Of a stretch of 17,713 bases of DNA, positions 15,246 through 17,713 are shown in pieces (position 1 is the stretch's first letter; each line of letters begins with the position of its first letter). The notes under the pieces are model-generated. The model was not told the DNA's origin and did no database searches. It saw only the letters and a program-made list of their open reading frames with translations. The position numbers and the translations under genes were made by a program. Source of the DNA: Thermodesulfobacterium sp. (GTDB lineage Bacteria; Desulfobacterota; Thermodesulfobacteria; Thermodesulfobacteriales; Thermodesulfobacteriaceae); NCBI GenBank assembly GCA_021163085.1, contig JAGGXL010000140.1:1-17713 (forward strand). The letters run 5' to 3'.

Positions 15246-15951
15246 CTCCTAATACCTCTTTTTGTTTTTTTATAAGTTCGGAAATTCCTTTATAGGCAAT
15301 ATCTTTCATAGTAGTAATTTCTTCCCATGAAAAGGGTGCCTTTTCTGCTGTAGCCTGCACTTCAATAATTTTTCCTGATTCGGTCATGAAAAAGTTGGCA
15401 TCAACTTCTGCAATAATATCCTCCTCAAAGTTAAGATCCAGATAATATTCTCCACCTATTTTTCCCACACTTATGCCCGCCAGATAATCTAAAATCGGAT
15501 ATTCAGCAATAATACCTTTTTCCAGAAGTCTTTTTATTGCAAGTTTTAATGCAACAAATCCTCCTGTTACAGAAGCGCTTCTTGTTCCTCCGTCAGCATC
15601 AAGAACTTCACAATCTATCCATAAAGTTCTTTCTCCAAGTTTTGTTAAATCTACAACTCCTCTCAGTACTCTACCTATAAGTCTCTGAATTTCCATGGAT
15701 CTTCCTTTTCTACCCATAATTTCACGGGGTGTTCTTTCTGTTGTTGCACCGGGTATGAAAGCATATTCTGCAGTAATCCATCCAGTGGCTGTTCCTTTTA
15801 AAAAAGGCGGAACTTTTTCATCAAGTGATACTGTACATAAAACCTTGGTACTACCAAATTCTACAAGAACCGAACTTAAAGGATTTTTTAAGAAATCAAG
15901 GGTAAATTTTACAGGTCTTAATGCATCAAAAGCTCTTCCATCACTTCTCAT
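15238..15951 (-). CDS. rph: Ribonuclease PH
   Basis: RNase PH is a phosphate-dependent 3'-5' exoribonuclease that trims the 3' ends of tRNA precursors and other RNAs; it works as a hexameric ring. The 237-residue product matches the usual length of about 238. Visible are MRSDGRAFDALRP at the start, GTGTG-like GTATGWITAEYAFIPGAT (53-70), RTPREIMGRKGRSMEIQRLIGR (73-94), the active-site and phosphate-binding block DADGGTRSASVTGG (118-131), and the acidic segment NFEEDIIAEVDANF with metal-binding Asp residues. A G-rich ribosome-binding site (GGGGGG, seven bases before the ATG) supports the start. It overlaps the SPL-like gene by 11 bases and rdgB by eight. Confidence 0.97.
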   Translation of the reverse strand: MRSDGRAFDALRPVKFTLDFLKNPLSSVLVEFGSTKVLCTVSLDEKVPPFLKGTATGWITAEYAFIPGATTERTPREIMGRKGRSMEIQRLIGRVLRGVVDLTKLGERTLWIDCEVLDADGGTRSASVTGGFVALKLAIKRLLEKGIIAEYPILDYLAGISVGKIGGEYYLDLNFEEDIIAEVDANFFMTESGKIIEVQATAEKAPFSWEEITTMKDIAYKGISELIKKQKEVLGDE

Positions 15952-17071
15952 TTAATTTCCCCCCTATTTTAGTTTTATCATAACAGAGATTTAAAGCAAC
16001 CTCATCAAGAAGAGCTTTAACCTGTAAAGAAGAGTTTATCTTTTTCCCTAATATCTCTTCCCACATTCTTTCTCCTTCCATGCAAAAATAAAAAGTAACT
16101 AAATCTTTTGTTTCATCAATTATTTTTTTGAAAGAATTATAAAGTTTTCTTCTTAAATCTATGAAATAACGCTTTTTTCCATCTAAACCTTCTATAAATT
16201 CTTGAGAGTAAATTTTGGTTTTAGGAAATCTATTTTCTGCTATGGCTTTTAAATCTTTGGGATATCTCAAAGTGCCAAGACTGATCCAGGCTATCTTGTT
16301 AAGAGGGACAGAATTTAAAATTTTTTCCAGAACCTGAGGATATTCTTTTTCTGCATCTTCATAAAAAATAATAGGATCGAAATGAAAAGCTACTGTGAAT
16401 CCGTATTTTATAGCTTTTTTGGCACTCTCTAATCTCTTTTCTAAAGAGGCGGTTTTCTTTTCTTCGTGTTTTATAACTTTTTCTGGGTTCACAGACCAGG
16501 CAAAAATGATTCTCGGGTCAGGAGAAAATCTGGAAAAATATTCTTCAGAAAGAGCTACCTTTGTTTTTAGTTCAAGAACAGCTAAAGGATCTACTTCTTG
16601 CCAAAAGTTTATCAAAATTTCGGATACATTACAGATTGATTCTAAAGCCAAGCTGTCAGCAAATTCTCCTGTTCCTATTCTTAAAACTTCCTTTTTTTCT
16701 TTATGTTCTTTTAAAACCCTTTTCAATTCTGGCAGTCCATCTTCTATTAAATTTGCCCAAATTTTTAGTCCCGGCCTATTTAAATAAAGTTGTAATATAC
16801 AGTAACTACAATCTAAGGGGCATCCTTCTCCAAAGTGAAATATTTTATATTTACAGCAAAAATAAGCTTTGGTTCCAGGACAATTTCTGAAGAAATTACC
16901 CTTATAGTGAATTAGAAACAATCTTTTTTTTCCTATAGAGACAAGTTCTGGAAAGGACTTATTTTCCCATTTAAAATCTTCATAAGAAGATATTATTTTA
17001 GCTGGATATTTTTTAATAATATTTTGAGCTAACTCGAAGGAAAGGGTAGACTCCTCAATAAAAAATTCCAT
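15941..17071 (-). CDS. SPL-like radical SAM protein (spore photoproduct lyase family, lacks the catalytic Cys)
   Basis: The 376-residue product belongs to the SPL/COG1533 group of radical SAM enzymes. It has the CxxxCxxC cluster motif GCPLDCSYCILQLYLN (C84, C88, C91), preceded by a cysteine-rich stretch (C64, C72, C73), then the segment LRIGTGEFADSLALE (130-144), LELKTK, an FAWSVNPE strand and FHFDPII. True spore photoproduct lyases carry a hydrogen-donor cysteine (Cys141 in Bacillus) in the segment aligned with RIGTGEFAD; here a glutamate (E136) stands there. Thymine-dimer repair is therefore not supported, and nothing here suggests spores. The substrate is unknown. It starts 12 bases after the asd stop without a visible Shine-Dalgarno and overlaps rph, so it belongs to the same operon. 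It could act on a nucleic acid, but that is inference. Confidence 0.85.
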   Translation of the reverse strand: MEFFIEESTLSFELAQNIIKKYPAKIISSYEDFKWENKSFPELVSIGKKRLFLIHYKGNFFRNCPGTKAYFCCKYKIFHFGEGCPLDCSYCILQLYLNRPGLKIWANLIEDGLPELKRVLKEHKEKKEVLRIGTGEFADSLALESICNVSEILINFWQEVDPLAVLELKTKVALSEEYFSRFSPDPRIIFAWSVNPEKVIKHEEKKTASLEKRLESAKKAIKYGFTVAFHFDPIIFYEDAEKEYPQVLEKILNSVPLNKIAWISLGTLRYPKDLKAIAENRFPKTKIYSQEFIEGLDGKKRYFIDLRRKLYNSFKKIIDETKDLVTFYFCMEGERMWEEILGKKINSSLQVKALLDEVALNLCYDKTKIGGKLNEK

Positions 17072-17083
17072 TTAACAAATTTT

Positions 17084-17713
17084 CTATAGATAGTTTTTAA
17101 TTAAAACTTCCGCAATTTGAACTGCGTTGGTTGCGGCACCTTTTCTTAAATTGTCAGCAACTACCCATAAATTGAGTCCGTTTTCTATGGAAAAATCTTC
17201 TCTTATCCTTCCTACAAAAACTTCATCTCTTCCTGCAACATCAATCTGAAGAGGGTAAAGTTTTTCTTCGGGATTATCAATCACTATAATTCCTGGGGCA
17301 TTTTCCAAAAGTTCCTTAGCTTTTTCTACTATAATTTTCTTTTCTGTTTCGACATTTACTGCTTCTGCATGTCCGTAAAAAACAGGCACTCTTACAGTTG
17401 TAGCTGTTACTTGTATATCAGGATCTTCCATAATTTTTTTTGTTTCATTTACCATTTTCATCTCTTCTTTGGTATACCCATTGGGTAAAAATACATCTAT
17501 ATGAGGAACACAGTTAAAAGCTATTATTTGAGGAATATACTTAGCTGGAGGCATGTGAGATCCTTCACACCAAGCTTTTACTTGGCTTTCCAGTTCATTT
17601 ATAGCCTTTTGCCCTGCTCCTGAAACTGCCTGATAGGTGCTAACTACTACTCTTTTGATTTTTCCATAATCATGTAAAGGCTTTAATGCTACTACCATTT
17701 GAATAGTAGAACA
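17084..17713 (-). CDS. asd: Aspartate-semialdehyde dehydrogenase (C-terminal part)
   Basis: The enzyme reduces aspartyl phosphate to aspartate semialdehyde with NADPH, the branch point to lysine, diaminopimelate, threonine and methionine. The frame is open to the window edge, so the N-terminal NADP-binding half is missing. The first codon seen, at 17713, is the catalytic cysteine in CSTIQMVVALKPLHD. Next come STYQAVSGAGQKAINELE, FNCVPHID, RVPVFYGHAEAVNVE with the substrate-binding Arg and the active-site His, and the dinucleotide-binding end LWVVADNLRKGAATNAVQIAE. About 209 residues are present. The ATG at 17698 is internal and not the start. It is the most upstream gene seen of the run that continues to waaA. 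Confidence 0.96.
   Translation of the reverse strand, partial: CSTIQMVVALKPLHDYGKIKRVVVSTYQAVSGAGQKAINELESQVKAWCEGSHMPPAKYIPQIIAFNCVPHIDVFLPNGYTKEEMKMVNETKKIMEDPDIQVTATTVRVPVFYGHAEAVNVETEKKIIVEKAKELLENAPGIIVIDNPEEKLYPLQIDVAGRDEVFVGRIREDFSIENGLNLWVVADNLRKGAATNAVQIAEVLIKNYL

Noticed and set aside
16395..16890. Two plus-strand open frames opposite the SPL-like gene
   Set aside because: They are shadows of a conserved minus-strand gene with no ribosome-binding site or recognisable protein features.
1..17713. Search for CRISPR arrays, IS elements, phage genes, riboswitches, toxin-antitoxin pairs or defence systems
   Set aside because: I saw no regularly spaced repeats, transposase motifs, terminal inverted repeats or conserved riboswitch cores; nearly all sequence is covered by housekeeping genes and gaps are short.

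Overview
This AT-rich, gene-dense window looks like chromosomal DNA of a Gram-negative, probably thermophilic, anaerobic bacterium. The best guess is Thermodesulfobacteriota (a Thermodesulfobacterium-like lineage); this is inferred from gene content, not from any search. The clues are a doubled-CXXCH multihaem cytochrome and a ResB cytochrome c assembly protein, a Kdo transferase (hence an LPS outer membrane), a TtuA-type tRNA thiolase (a family linked to heat-stable 2-thioribothymidine in tRNA), and strong A/T bias with very short gaps between genes.

Layout. Plus strand, 1-5064: the 3' end of a c-type cytochrome gene, resB with its own promoter, a small very basic protein gene with a strong promoter and Shine-Dalgarno, the remnant of an ABC exporter (frameshift plus a large deletion fusing ATPase and permease halves), then lepA-lepB. 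Minus strand, 7653-5071: a ttuA-like tRNA thiolase gene followed by a PhoU/DUF47 fusion gene. Plus strand, 7758-9242: a BamE/SmpA-like lipoprotein, pcm (isoaspartyl repair) and a LOG-like Rossmann protein, with overlapping or very close ends. Minus strand, 17713-9188: first a tightly packed run asd (partial) - SPL-like radical SAM - rph - rdgB - pgeF - waaA. Then comes tRNA-Ser(GGA) with its own putative promoter, which runs with a 19-nt gap into an ABC ATPase - ABC-2 permease - CDF metal transporter - RsuA/RluB-type pseudouridine synthase run.

Most genes are housekeeping: translation (LepA, tRNA-Ser, TtuA-like, pseudouridine synthase, RNase PH), protein export and repair (LepB, Pcm), envelope (WaaA, PgeF, lipoprotein), nucleotide-pool cleaning (RdgB), amino-acid synthesis (Asd) and phosphate or metal handling (PhoU-DUF47, CDF). 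I did not find a phage, IS element, CRISPR array or defence system. The points most worth a second look are the small basic protein, the decayed ABC exporter, the PhoU-DUF47 fusion, the rhodanese-like but cysteine-less tail on the tRNA thiolase, the SPL-like protein lacking the catalytic cysteine, and the tRNA-led transporter operon with no room for another promoter.
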